Positions 21,310 to 33,739 of a DNA stretch of 64,000 nt are shown one piece after another. Numbering within the stretch: the first letter of the stretch is position 1; each line of letters opens with the position of its first letter. This DNA is from Punica granatum (lineage: Eukaryota; Streptophyta; Magnoliopsida; Myrtales; Lythraceae): positions 13,950,001 to 14,014,000 of the forward strand of contig NC_045130.1 of the NCBI RefSeq assembly GCF_007655135.1. The letters run 5' to 3'. A program made the position numbers and the translations under genes. The notes beneath the pieces were generated by a model. It had not been told where the DNA came from and made no database searches. It was given only the letters and a program-made list of their open reading frames with translations.

Positions 21310-23266
21310 ATGATGGCTGGGATTGCAATAGATGATGATTGGGGGCTCACTTCCTCTTATGCTGGTGTTCGGACGCTGGTTCTAGTGGGCAGGACAGGTA
21401 ATGGTAAAAGTGCCACAGGGAACACTATTCTTGGGAGGAGGGCTTTCAAGTCGAGGGCTAGCTCGTCGGGGGTGACAAGCACCTGCCAGTTGCAGCAAAC
21501 TGTCCTGCCTGATGGCCAGATTGTCAATGTAATTGACACTCCCGGTAATGATCTTTTAACAAACTTCTGCAGAATGAGATATTTCATGCATATTGAGAGG
21601 TTCTTAGCTAGGACATGTTTTGTAATTGCAGGGCTTTTCGATAGTTCTGCTGGAATCGGCGATGTTGGAAAAGAAATTGTCAGGTGTATCGATCTGGCCA
21701 AGGAAGGGATCCATGCTGTGGTTTTGGTCTTTTCTGTTAGGACCCGCTTTTCGGAGGAGGAAGAAGCTGCCTTCCATGCCCTGAGGACTTTGTTTGGAAA
21801 CAAGATAGTCAACTACATGATTGCTGTGTTCACTGGTGGGGATGAACTTGAAGATAATGATGAAACTCTGGAAGATTACTTGGGTCGTGAGTGCCCACAG
21901 CCTTTGAAGGTGACCTCTACCTCTTTATGCAGTTAGATATTCATAGATCATTTAAAGTAAGTTGCAAACTCTGAGTAATTACAACAGGTGGTTTGATTGA
22001 TATGCCACCTAGGGGATTCCAATTCCTAAATATAGATTTATCAGATTGCTTTATCTCTGATGACGCTGCTAAGCACAATCCAGTTTCAAGTCTCAACGTT
22101 GGCTAGAGAGATCAACTTGTTTTTAAATTTTAAGTATTTTGTAGTCTACTTTCAGAAATTTTGTTGAACTAAACTCGGTTTACTTCCAGTAAGATTGCCC
22201 AAGATTGAGTTTAGTAAAAGCTTTTGAGCTGCCTTTGTAAGATACAATGCAATAAAAATTACCAAGACGACATTGACCATGAGTATCTTCTACTATTGCT
22301 GCTGCACACTGATATCTTGTAAAATATTTATTGAAGGATGTTCTTGCTCTCTGCGGGAACCGGCACGTTCTTTTCGATAATAAGACGAAGGATCAGGACA
22401 AGAAAATAGCCCAAGTTCGGGAGCTATTTTCCCTTGTCGATGCAGTGATAAGCCAGAATGGCGGAAAACCTTTTTCAGATGAGATATTTGCCGAAATGAG
22501 GGTAAGTAGAGCATGTAAAACTTAAAGCAAGTAAAATAAATGCTATTGCACTAACAATTTCCAAACTATGAGTGTTTGTTTGGCAGAAAGGAGCAAAGAA
22601 GCTCCAGGAGCAACAGGAAGCGGTTGGCTCTCTCAGAGGTTACAACCAAGGACAGATACTGAAGTTTAAGGAAGAGATCCAAAAATCTTATGATGAGCAG
22701 CTGAAGCGAATTTCTGAGATGGTATATTTTAGCGTACAGTTGTATTTCTGATCAACGGATTGATTTTTTCCCCCCTTTTTCTGGCTTTGTATTTCTGTGT
22801 CGTCATTGAAAAATTTAATGTTCACCGCAATGGCATTTCTGACAATTATATTCCAATATAAAATATGTTTTTGCGGAGTCTTTTAATCTTTTTTCCGGTA
22901 ATTATGGATTTGTCTAAGATGCGTACTTATGTTTCGAAGGCTGTGATTATCTGCCATATCTCTCATCTGCTATTTAAGAGGAACATTTCTGGACTTGTTG
23001 GACTGAACTGTTTGGTGTGATTGCTTACTCTTTAGATTGAAACCAAGCTGAGAGTGGAGGTCAAGAGGCTCGAGCAGAAGTTGGCAGAGGAGCAGGCCGC
23101 TCGTGTGAGGACTGAAGAGCAAGCACAGTTGGCTCAGGCGAAGTCAAATGACGAGATTCATGATCTCAGGGAGAGGCTGCATAGAGCCGAGAGGGTCCGT
23201 CGGCTGCCCATACCGCTGCCCATACCGCTGCCCTTACCGCTGCCCCCACCATGCCCCATTCTATAA
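21310..23266 (+). CDS. AIG1/IAN-type GTPase, copy 3 (intact, 347 aa, CPIL end)
   Basis: Exons 21310-21544, 21632-21909, 22337-22501, 22587-22721 and 23036-23266 join to 1,044 nt with GT-AG borders. Residues: acidic N-terminus IDDDWGLTSS (7-16), P-loop GRTGNGKS (27-34), DTPG (76-79), conserved box (107-125), TGGD (146-149), NRHVLFDN (about 179-186), coiled coil from about 227 to 325. Members of this family bind GTP and are associated with immune and heat responses at endomembranes or the plasma membrane. The tail is unusual: a 12-bp repeat encodes a Pro/Leu/Ile run (LPIPLPIPLPLPLPPP) followed by CPIL, a CaaX box with terminal Leu that predicts geranylgeranylation. The 87-bp intron 1 is open in frame, and retention would add 29 residues after DTPG. 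Protein identical to copy 4. Confidence 0.9.
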
Positions 23267-23877
23267 TATGCAAGACCGGGATATCCTGGAGAATGTTTCG
23301 GTCTCGAAGATTTCGATATCCACTTGTGTTGTGATAGTAACCTATGGAATACTCTTGTGATTGCTCGTGTCATGTAAATGGATTTATGGCTTGCATTATT
23401 TGCGTATCATTTTAAGTTCACTAATGGTGCTTCCGTTATTCACTATCTACCCCAAAGATCTGTATGTCAGATGAGACTATCTCTGCTTTAGTGCTCTGTA
23501 AATGATCGTAACAGGTCTAGTACGAAATTGATGTACATGTACTTAAAATGCGATCCTTTGTTATAATCGAACCTGACTTCCATTCTTTCTCAGAATCAAT
23601 CCATAAACATAGAATAATCTCTCGTATGTATAGTTCATTCATCAGTAGTACATACAAAATGCACACAAACACAGAGCCTTACATATTGTCCAATTAGTCC
23701 GATGGCCGTACTAATTCAGGAGTTGCAGGATGTTTATAGGCTTCGTTGCAGCTTTAATTACACACTCAAACACCACGCTAACCCTTCATTGAAGGCAGCT
23801 TTTATAACCATACGTACTTCGCACACAGGGGATGCCTTTATCTAGAATCAGCTCGGGGGACTTCTACCTGCATAAAC
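23267..23877. other. AIG1 copy 3 3' flank, no gene
   Basis: 3'-UTR-like sequence shared by all AIG1 copies ('gtaaatggatttatggcttgca'), then spacer up to the SINE target site. Equivalent stretches are 35697-36307, 48237-48847 and 59757-60371. Confidence 0.6.
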
Positions 23878-23895
23878 ATGAAGGCAGGTACATTT

Positions 23896-26430
23896 AACTC
23901 CAAGGAGTTTTGTGAGACCGGTCAACCGAACATGCACATATATATATACATATAACCTATACAAATACATGCTTATGTATATTACATGTAAGTTATACAC
24001 CATAAATTTTTGTGGCTGGAAAAAATAAAATAAAATAAAAAGAGGGGTAGCAAGGGGCCCCACGTGTACTTCATTCTCTCCCTCAGTAATCCACCGCCAT
24101 TGACCTTTTCTTTTCAATTTCTTGCTGTGTTCTCTACTGAAATAGTTGAAGGAAAAACAGAGCAGAACAGTGGGAGAGAGAGAGAGAGAGCTAAGGTGCA
24201 AAGTTAGAGGAGAATTGAGGGAAACGAAGTAAGGAGAGTCGGGATTTGGGAAACAAACCGCTGAAACTTGCAATTGCGTAGATAAACAACATGGTTTGGT
24301 ATGTTCAAGCTGAAATAGTTGTGTTGGTTGTGTTTGTTTGTCTTATTTCTATTTGTTCTTTGGATTATCTTGCATGTGGGTAATATAGATTGTTTTATGT
24401 TGAATTTCACCTAAGCAACTAGAGGAGTTTAAGTTCCTACAATCATCTATGCCTTCTTGAAAGTATAATTATATATATATATATATATATATAGATATGC
24501 AGGCGTATATATAAACATATATATGCATATATCTTGTTCTTTGAGCCAATTGCAAATTAGAGGTTGGTAAAATAATTCCCAATAATGCCAATTCATTTTC
24601 TGACTGGGGAAGTGTTCTTGAATAGAAATTTTCCGTAGGATTAACTGAGGTTGCTTACTGTGAAGTTCAAGGGAAGTGTTGGAAGTGGAAATTTGTTTTG
24701 AGTAGTAAGTTGAATAAGTTGGATTGATAATTCGATATAGTATTTTAGGAGCTGAGTTTTGTCAAGGCAATTGGCTTGCCTTTATTGTGGTGCTGGAGTG
24801 TTTTATAGTTATTTTAATAAGCTAAAAATGTGGAGTTGTGTTCATGAGATGATAAGAACACTTGTCATTTGCTTAGAGTTGGTTGTATGAGTTCACTAAG
24901 GCAACAAATTGAAGAAGTTAGATGTTTTTCTTGATGGTTAATTGGGTATGGAGGCCAACTTTATTGGGTTGCTGCTTAGCTGCTTATTAACAATTGAATA
25001 TCGAGCCTCTTCGAATTTACTAATTCAAAATAATTATGAGATAGTAACATGTTTTAATGAGGAATTGAGGAGTAAGGAGAACTGAGCAATGATTGATGGA
25101 TAATAACGAGTAGAGAGTGGGATGAACCTGTGTATGGAAGTAATTTTAGCTTTAATAAAAATGGAGAAACAATTAAACGGACTAGCATGTAATGTCATTA
25201 TTATGCATATTATCTTATTCTTATGTGGGTGCTTGTGATTAATAGGAACAAGAGAGTTGAATTGATGTATATTTATGCTTTTATTTGGTATATTATCTAA
25301 CATTTGTGCTTGAATATGAATAGGGGCTGAGGAGACCGAGATTATACAACCAAACAGCTCGACTCATTGAGTTATCGTTTTGAGGGGTCTTAGTGAGTAC
25401 TTTCTTCCATCGTAAAATGATAGTAAATATTTATATGTGTTGTTATAGAAGTGGAGGTGACTAAATGATTGAGGAATATAGTTGATATATGTGTTGAGTA
25501 TGCTAGTATTATTGTGTGATTATAGCCATGAGGCCGCTGGACCCGGCGGAATAGCAAAAGGGGCACGAACGGCCGCTGGACCCGGCGGAATAGCAAAAGG
25601 GGCACGAACAACCGCTGGACCCGGCGGAATAGAAAAAGGGGCCCCCTTATGAGATATGATGATGAAGATAGGCTTATAATTTACTTGAGATTTGTTTGTT
25701 GAGTTAGTTGTATGAACGTATTAGGTTGGTATTAGACTCAATATTGTGATAGAGTATATAGATACATATATATATATATATATATATTTGATTGACTGTG
25801 AATTATGAATGTATTAATTCATTTTACTTTGAAATATCGTATTCACTGAGATGCAGCTCACCCCTGCATATATTTTTCCAGATGAGCTAGGAGCTAGACT
25901 AACCGCACAAGATATCTTTTTGAACAACGGGGATTAGCGCAAAGGATCTTTTGCAGTAGAGCCACTCCTAGTATAAGTAGTAAGTTCTTGTAGAATGTTA
26001 TAGTTATGTTACGATCTGAAACTTTTGTTTAGCTGGGCTAGTGATATGGCTATGAAAAAGTACTCCCTTGAGAGTTATATACATATCAGAACCTGCTGAA
26101 TTGGTTATATGCCTTTGTATAGATTGCTGAATTGGTTAAATGTTTTGGGAGGTGGAAAGCATGTTATAAATGAATGGTTTATGTAATAATGGATATCGAG
26201 AAAACATTGGAGAAACTTTGCTGAAATTTTGGGTCGTGACAAGTTTGGCTTAGTGGTAAGAAAGAGCTTAAATATCCACCCGATCCCAAGATTCAAAACC
26301 CCTTGGAGCCACCGGAGCACCTTTGCCGTGATTACCCGTTTTGTGCGCCGCCGGGGGTTCACAGAGCCTCAGGGATTAGTAGGGCAAAGCCCGGACATCC
26401 CGAGTTAGCAAAAATAATAAATAAATAAAA
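23896..26430 (+). mobile_element. tRNA-derived SINE (about 200 bp) split by a solo LTR (unit A)
   Basis: SINE parts are 23896-23910 and 26242-26430. An 18-bp target duplication atgaaggca(g/c)gtacattt flanks it (23878-23895 and 26431-26448). It has an A-box-like 'tggcttagtgg' and a B-box-like 'gattcaaaac', and an A-rich tail (aataaataaataaaa). The homologous locus at 60372-60389 is an empty site with one copy of the target. Confidence 0.85.
23911..26241 (-). mobile_element. Solo LTR (2,331 bp) nested in the SINE (unit A)
   Basis: Starts TGTGAGACCGG and ends GGGTCGTGACA, with 5-bp target duplication AGTTT (23906-23910, 26242-26246). No retroviral-type coding domains. It carries three copies of a 39-bp GC-rich repeat (about 25533-25650) and is related to the LTR at 10421. 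The GC-rich repeats and (AT)n at about 24470 distinguish it. Orientation inferred from the TGTCACGACCC-like end. Confidence 0.87.
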
Positions 26431-26540
26431 ATGAAGGCACGTACATTTTATTCTTGAACCAAGAACGGTACATGCTCTCATAACATCTTGTACATTAAAC
26501 CTAAAGTACTATCAGCACTACCATGTCGTAGTACAATTCG

Positions 26541-26598
26541 ATGATCCACCAGCGTACATTTGATGACACTTCTTATAATAAATACGCTGGTGGATCAT
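26541..26598. repeat. Perfect hairpin near AGL11-type fragment (unit A)
   Basis: 16-bp perfect arms atgatccaccagcgta and tacgctggtggatcat, 26-nt loop, about 130 bp downstream of the former MADS reading frame. Confidence 0.88.
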
Positions 26599-26730
26599 AA
26601 TATTTTTTTATGACACTTACTTATTAAAAGTACGATGATCCACCAGCAACTGAGCATTTAAAACGCCAGACGAGACGCTACAATTTCCATAAAGTATCTA
26701 GACTAGTATGCATAGAATTATTGATTCATA

Positions 26731-28156
26731 CCCGAGATGGAGTTTCTTATCGGGATGAGAGTAGGAATTTCCACCCTCCAACATATTGGGAGGGAAGAAA
26801 TTGCAGGAAGCCAACACCTGAATCGCATTCATCTCCTGGCCCATAACCATATTCACGTGTTCCATCCTCTCTATCTCAGCTATCTGTTTGTCCATGGTGA
26901 TTCAAGAAAAGTCTGATTAGAAAATCCAAAATATGTAGAAAAACAAATTACGGTGTATGCATGGTATCATTAAGCGAATTTCATATATGCATATATAGAG
27001 TATAGTAGAAATCTCATATGTGTATATAAAGATATTATGGAGAACATATTGCAGCTACGCACACGAATACGAGTTTTTACATACCTTGGTGCAAAGGTAC
27101 ACAGTTTCATTTTCCATCTCAATCTCCTGTGAAACAAATTATGAACTGATGAACAAGCTCTTGCTATAATGGAGATGGTGATGGAGCGTTTGCAAGATTA
27201 AGATACACAAAGAGAGAAGAAAGAGACATTGGATATATATATATAATACACACACACACACATATATATATGCTTAATCATACATATATATATGATTACG
27301 TACCTTTTTCTGCGAGTACTCAATCTCAGCAAGCAGCATTTCATGCTGTTCGACATGGATGAAAACAAATCAGGAGTTGTCCAAGTAAGAGTAAAAATAG
27401 ATGAACTACTAAAAGTAAAATTAAAAACAGGAATATCTATCGAAATTATGATGTTGTGAAAACTATATAGTAAATAATTACATTAGGGGATTGCACTAAA
27501 AAAAAAAGATCATATAAGGGTTGCCTTCTTGGACCTAATTCTGGTGATTCCGCGCTCGAGCCTGTTCTCGAGCTGCTTCAGTTCCTTCACGGAAAGGGCA
27601 CTCAAAGAATCTCCCATCAAATGCCTGCCATGCATAATATGCACTATATAATCAGCACAAAGCCGGGTCACATAATGTTTTATGATACCTTATTGGCGTA
27701 CAATATTTCTGTTTGTAGAACTTCATTCTTTGTAAGTAGTGCATACATAGTATAGTTCTACTGTGATATTGTTTGCCGAATTTGTCGATTTCAAGGAAAG
27801 TGGAAAAATCTTTGGGAAAGTAATTTATCTGTTACAGCATCTGTATCTGCTGCCTCAGCTTGGCTGATTCTTGTTGATAATACTGCATATATACAAAAAG
27901 ATAAATTAGAGATATGTCATATATTGTGCATGGAAGGAACTGCACAAAATATATAAATCAGTTACTTATAGGAAAAAATGTGCAAATCTAGAGAAGGAAA
28001 GACGAAATCTGCTGCTTTTTTTCGATCTTTTGTAATAACTAGATCAGACAACGGCCACACGTAAATATTACCTGAGCATTGATCTCTGTAACAGAAGTCG
28101 TGTTCCAACTGTCTGAGCTAGCCTTCTTATACCTCTCTATAGTTGTCTTGATGCTG
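26731..28156 (-). pseudogene. AGL11/SEEDSTICK-type MADS fragment (unit A)
   Basis: Minus-strand exons: I region 28156-28072, K exon from 27882 (YYQQESAKLRQQIQML then stop after an 8-nt deletion), 27624-27525 ([22 protein letters not shown]), 27345-27304 (HEMLLAEIEYSQKK), the EIEMENETVYLCTK exon near 27123-27082, and C-terminal exon 26883-26731 (EMNAIQVLASCNFFPPN..DKKLHLG). The order and boundaries match class-D MADS genes, which control ovule and seed development. The MADS-domain exon is absent, the RIRSKK exon has a GC donor, and the reading frame runs past LHLG into YESIILCILV. Non-functional as a DNA-binding factor. Confidence 0.88.
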
Positions 28157-30849
28157 CTAACCGATATATAATAACTTGTAAAGCTTAATAATTTTCGATG
28201 ATGTGATGCACGGGGTAAGTAAATATCTACTGGGTTACGTAATTACTGAACGTGGCAAAGATGTAGATAATGTACGCCAGCAGAGGAAAAATACGATAAC
28301 TAAAAAGGGCGAGTGACATATTACTCACAACTAGAAGGTTGTAAGATGATGATGATAATTCGATCAATTAACCATCGCGTCAATATTAATAAAGCAACGA
28401 TATGATCCATTACGTAATTAACTATCATTTGGAACCGATAATCCATAAAGGGATGTTTGTCCATGGTATCCGAATACTTCTAGCTAGACTCTAGCCAATC
28501 AGCTTTCGTGGAGTTAAAGGACATGAAAAAGTAATTCTGAGAAGAGAATAAACGTCGATTTTGTGCATGAAGGCTTTAAGAAGCGTAGAATTTCCTGGAA
28601 AAATTATATCCTCTCTCTCTCTTGTTCAATCAATCTATCTTGTTTTAGTGGGAACTTTCCGATGGATACCAGGTACTAAGAAGTGAAATGCTTGTAATAA
28701 TGAGAAGACATGGAGATTGGATGTCCCCCTACTCGGCTATATACCCACTATCAAGTCAAGATAAATAAAGAGAAAAGGCAAAGTCTTTTCCAAAACTTTT
28801 CTCAACGTATATCACATTTCTTTGCAAGAATTTATGTCATAAAGCAAAAATTAGATCGTGTCTAGACTAGAAAGAAAAAGAAAGGAGAACAGGACAGAAA
28901 GGAAATAATAGAATACAACCCCAAGTACTTATAAGGGGAAAAAAATCCAATTATGAGGAGATTCTTTGAAATACATGAGGTACATATTTTCAGTGAGATT
29001 ATAGGTATTCTCAATTTATTGGTTGATACTCATCTTATTTAAGCATTGTTCGACCCTAACCACAAGGCGCTTCTTGTGAGTTTTTATAATGTATATTACT
29101 ATTTGACAGATGAAGTAAAATAGATTCTATCTTTTTTTTCGGTTCCAAGGAGATTTATATGATATCTTTAATTTCCAAGTTATATGAGCATTCGATACGT
29201 CAATGGCTCTATCAATCATTCACCCCATGGGATTATTTGAAGTGACAATGAAACTCCAAACTCAGAATGTGTACATACGTATGTATATGTGCATGTATCT
29301 GCATGTAGGAAGCTCGGGAGAGACTGACATAAAATGAAAATGGTCGAGTATAACTCTTATGCTATCAGATGTTGGCAATACTTGATTAAATGTATTTTGT
29401 ATGTTCTAGAATTGCACATTCCAAAACAAGTACAATACAATGTCCTTATCTTTTGGTCGATTGAAAAATTGAGACAAAATAACTTCATACTCTTACATAT
29501 AAACTCACGCTGTAATCCATTGAAAATAATTATCGTGCATGGGTTACATTTTTCTTTCCATAACGAAAGTTTATTTGATAGGGAACTGTTATCTTTTACA
29601 TATATGTTTTGTGCTCGAGAAAAGGAGGAATCGAGTTTTAAAATGAGGCTTTCTTTCTCTAGTCCCTTCCCATACATAGTGTTGATTAGAAAAATACACG
29701 AGTGATTAATTACTATCAATTAATAAAAAAATAGAATTAAAACTTGTACTCTTCAGAAAATAATAATTAATCATAACTAATCTTCTAACAAAGTTTTAAG
29801 ATGTTTTTATTATGTTCAGTGTGCAAATTGAGCGCATATTATTAGAGCTACACACACGGACATATATATGTATATATATATTTATCTTTTGTTGTGTGCA
29901 GATCACGTGTAATATATATACTAAGAACATTTGTATTCAGATATTAACATCGCTCAAGGATTACAAAAACATAAAAAACCAAGCATAGCAAAAATTACAA
30001 GATCATACATATATATTCAATATGATTTATGTGTTTGTTAAAATAATTGGCCATTTTATGATCCATCGATCTGCATATATAATATCTATAGATAATGGAG
30101 AAGAGATTATACATATATACTGCAAATTGCAATTTCTAAAATTTTATATGTGTATACGTCTGCATAATTTTCGTGGCCGGCTACTGCTCAAATATGTAAT
30201 TATACATTAGCTTAGTGGTCTGGCAGTATCATGATTGTCAAGCCTATAGAGCACTACTATAATATATTCACCTTCCAATAATTCGTAAGTAAAAATTATT
30301 ATCAATTAGCCCACTTATCTGCCTCGATCAGTAGAATTGGCCACGAGGATTTTAGTCATACAATCAGTTTGTATATATACGAATTCCATTTGGATTTGTG
30401 TTGCATTTAAACAGGTACGTACCATTTGGTTTGAACAGAAACATGCATGCTCATCGCAATATATATGGAGGTCTTTCAATTCAAGCAATCAATTGCTGCG
30501 ATATTTTAGCAGTGACGCCCGAATGGTTAAATGTCTAATTAATCTGCAAGGATAGCATTAGAGTAACCGCGAAAACCGCATTTCACAACAAGACCTAGCC
30601 AGGGGCATGGATCAATATCTTGTACTGATCGGAAGACATAAGGCACAACTTATGTAATTGCTGAAATTATTATAGATCCAATTTATATGGTCCACCAAAG
30701 TTAAGATATCAATATGTTGGCTAGGAAGCTAAAGTTCGAGCATTTTTATGAGTATATATGTAATAAATGGAGCATTTACTATATCGATACTTTTATATCA
30801 AATTATCACCATTGCCAGAGGGCATTGATGCCAATTCACTTTGCTTTTT

Positions 30850-31680
30850 TATTAGATTTCCATTTGGGCTTATACGGACTTGGGTCCATATCCACTTAAA
30901 AGTTCAAGTTTATAAATGGTGGTACCCAAGCCATATATTAATCCATGGATTTTCCTTTTCTTTTCCGATGTGGGATTTATCCCATTTTACTCCTCAACAC
31001 CCGCCCTCACGTGCAATGTGTGGTCTATTTCTGCCTACACGTTATCACGTGCCCTTAAATACCCGTCCTCAACAATTGACCTCGAGCCGGGCTCATCTTC
31101 CGTGCTCGGGTGAGGGGGCACACTAACACGAGGCACACTCTTGGCTGCACTCGGACATACTGGGCCGAACGTGGTGTGAGTCCATGCGCATACGCGCCTA
31201 GGCATGCGGAAGCATAACCCGTTCTGATACCATATTAAATTTTCATTGGGCTTATACGGACCTTGGCCCATTTCCACTTAAAAGCTCGAGCTTTTAAATG
31301 GTGGTACCCAAGCCATATATTAACCCATGAATTTTCCTTTTCTTTTCCGATGTGGGATTTATCCCATTTTACTCCTCAACACCCGCCCTCACGTGCAATG
31401 TGTGGTCTATTTCTGCCTACACGTTATCACGTGCCCTTAAATACCCATCCTCAACAATTGACCTCGAGCCGGGCTCATCTTCCGTGCTCGGGCGAGGGGG
31501 GACACTAACACGAGGCGCACTCTTGGCTGCACTCGGACATACTGGGTCTGGCGTGGTGTGAGTCCATGCGCATACGCGCGTAGGCATGCGGAAGCATAAC
31601 CCGCTCTGATACCATATTAGATTTCCATTTGGGCTTATACGGACTTGGGCTCATATTCACTTAAAAGCTCAGGCTTATAT
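30850..31680 (-). mobile_element. Tandem TRIM retroelement (unit B)
   Basis: Same three-LTR arrangement as unit A. It shares with unit C the variant 'gggccgaacgtgg', where A has 'gggcccgacgtgg'. Confidence 0.82.
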
Positions 31681-32422
31681 TAAAGGGGAAAAATGCGTAG
31701 AGGAAGAAGCAATTAAAAAAGAAGAAGAGAAGATAAAATAAGACGAAGGACCAGAAAAGGAATGGATCTCAATCATCACACTGTAGTCTGCAACTATAAG
31801 AACTTCTATTTATATTAAGCACAGTGGGGAATTCGTTAACATTACCCAGAATGGCATCATGTGCAATCAACATGATCCTTTGTTATATTCGATCCCGACT
31901 TCCATTCTTTCTTAGTATCTCAATCCATAAACATAGAATAAGCTCTCATAAATAGTTCATTCGTCGATAGTTCGTGTCCAAAATGCACACAAACACAGAC
32001 AAAGGGTTCTACATTGTTCAATAGGCTTCATTGCTTCTTTAATAGTTTATTTACACACTCACACCCTTAATTGAGCAAATATTATTATGAGTTATTACCA
32101 TGTATGTATGTAATTCGCGCACAAAGAGATGCCTTCCTCTGGTATGAGCTCAGGGGACTTCTACCTGCCTAAATACCGAAATGCGTACATTTAATTTTTT
32201 TGAATCGAGATCAATACAATATGCTTTACATAACAACTCGTACGTTGAACATGAACTACTACCGGTGATACCATCCATATCCCAGTACGATATGATAATC
32301 TGTCGTCATAAACGAAAATGTTCATTTGATATCATCAAGGGTTGATTCATACAGTTTAGTACTCATTCCCCTTAAATAAGATATCAAATTTGAGTCTTGT
32401 ACATAATATTTTTATCTCTTAC

Positions 32423-32624
32423 TAGAAGTCTAACAATTCTTATTTTTTTTTCTTTTCTTTTGAGCATGTCTCTATCTTTGGTATTCAGAAGTCCAGTTCG
32501 AACTAGATTAATAAAAATCGTTAGACTTTTGGATACTAAGGCTAGTTCGGACTAGATTAATAAGAATCGTTAGACTTCTGGATACCAAGGCTAGAGACAT
32601 GCTCAAAAGAAAAGAAAAACAAGA
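32423..32624. repeat. Long inverted repeat upstream of AIG1 copy 4
   Basis: Same inverted duplication as at 19954-20154 with a few base changes. Confidence 0.82.
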
Positions 32625-32719
32625 AAGTTCATATGGTTTTGGAGAAATTCCTCTTCACTCTCAAAGTTTTATAGATTTTATAAACGAACAAGAAATTCTT
32701 TTGTGTGTTTTTATTTTTT

Positions 32720-33719
32720 TGGAGATCCGCCTTTGCACTCACCAGTGCACGCAGCCACCGCCACAGCCGCTTCCCTCCCTTCACTACCTGCGTTGCGTTT
32801 CTCTAGGGTTTTAGGTTAGGCCAAATCGGTTCTGAGTGGGAAGTTCTTGAAGCCCATCATCAAGGTCTATGCCCCTCCAAGTCCTGCGGCAGGCAGGCAG
32901 CCGAGCAGCGAAATCTGGAGAGGCAGGGAGAAGCTCAGAGAGAGAGAGAGAGTGCTGGAATGAAAGTGGCTGAGATGGTTGGTCTGAAGCAGATAGCGGA
33001 GGAGGCGGAGGGAGGCGGACACCGGCAAACTGGAATTTGTCTAGATAGAACTATCGATCCGTACCGTAACCGGGATGGAGTTTCTTGTCGGGGTCGGGGT
33101 GAGATGGGAGTAAGAATTCATTCCCGCCCTCCAGCTTCAGTAGCAGCATTCATTCCGAAAATGCCTTCCTTACCTTCTGCCGACGACCAAATCCGATTCA
33201 TTCCTCTATCTGAAGTGATCCTCCTTCGTCTTCTTCACGGACGAGCAAGGAAGCGAATTTCTCCTTCCTTGTCTGATTACCTTACTTACGGTGGCTGAAT
33301 TGCCGTTGATTCTTCTCTATAAGTGCTCTTCGTGCAACCGTTAATAATCTATCGAGCTTCTCTACTTCCCTGGTAGTAGCTGATCGATCTTCTTATCTTA
33401 TTGATGTCAGTGCTGCAAGATTGTTAGTGATGGTGTTCTGTTTATGCTCTAGAGACGAATTTCAGTGCCTTTCGTGTATGTTTGCTTGATAAGTCTTTCG
33501 AAATCCTGTGCTTAACTCCAAAGCTCGAGTCTTTTGTTCTTCTTTGACAAACTACTGTGCAAAGGTTTTATTTTCGAAGCTAAATTCCCGATATAAGGCC
33601 TAGGAGACTGGTAAAAGTCGGAACTTTATCTAATTAGATTAGATGTGAGATTTGTTCATGCTCGGTATTGATGTTGAGGACATTTTGTATGACTCGCGAT
33701 TATATCTATGTCTTGCAGT
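32720..33719 (+). promoter_or_regulatory. AIG1 copy 4 leader with 5'-UTR intron
   Basis: As copy 3, but about 40 bp of the CT-rich stretch before 'ggagatccgcc' is missing. Leader open frame at 32960-33298 is identical in protein to copy 3. Probable 3' splice site near 33719. Confidence 0.5.
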
Positions 33720-33739
33720 TGAAGTGAATTGGTTTTTAC

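Larger units (their letters stand above)
16282..28751 (+). repeat. Tandem unit A (about 12.47 kb)
   Basis: First of three near-identical direct units. Homologous starting points ('caagtcaagataaataaag') are at 16282, 28752, 41262 and 53803. Order: spacer, TRIM, hairpin, AIG1 gene, SINE plus solo LTR, hairpin, AGL11-type fragment. To the left of 16282 similarity to the unit drops, which marks an edge of the recent duplication. Confidence 0.93.

Noticed and set aside
23848..24273. 141-aa minus-strand open frame (also at 48818; shortened in unit B by a 1-base change)
   Set aside because: It lies within the solo LTR and is broken by a single-base length difference in unit B.
25533..25650. CRISPR-like repeat array
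   Set aside because: The repeats are contiguous minisatellite copies without unique spacers, in a plant LTR.
26242..26320. Possible tRNA gene
   Set aside because: A- and B-box-like motifs are present, but no cloverleaf forms; the A-rich tail and target duplication show a SINE.
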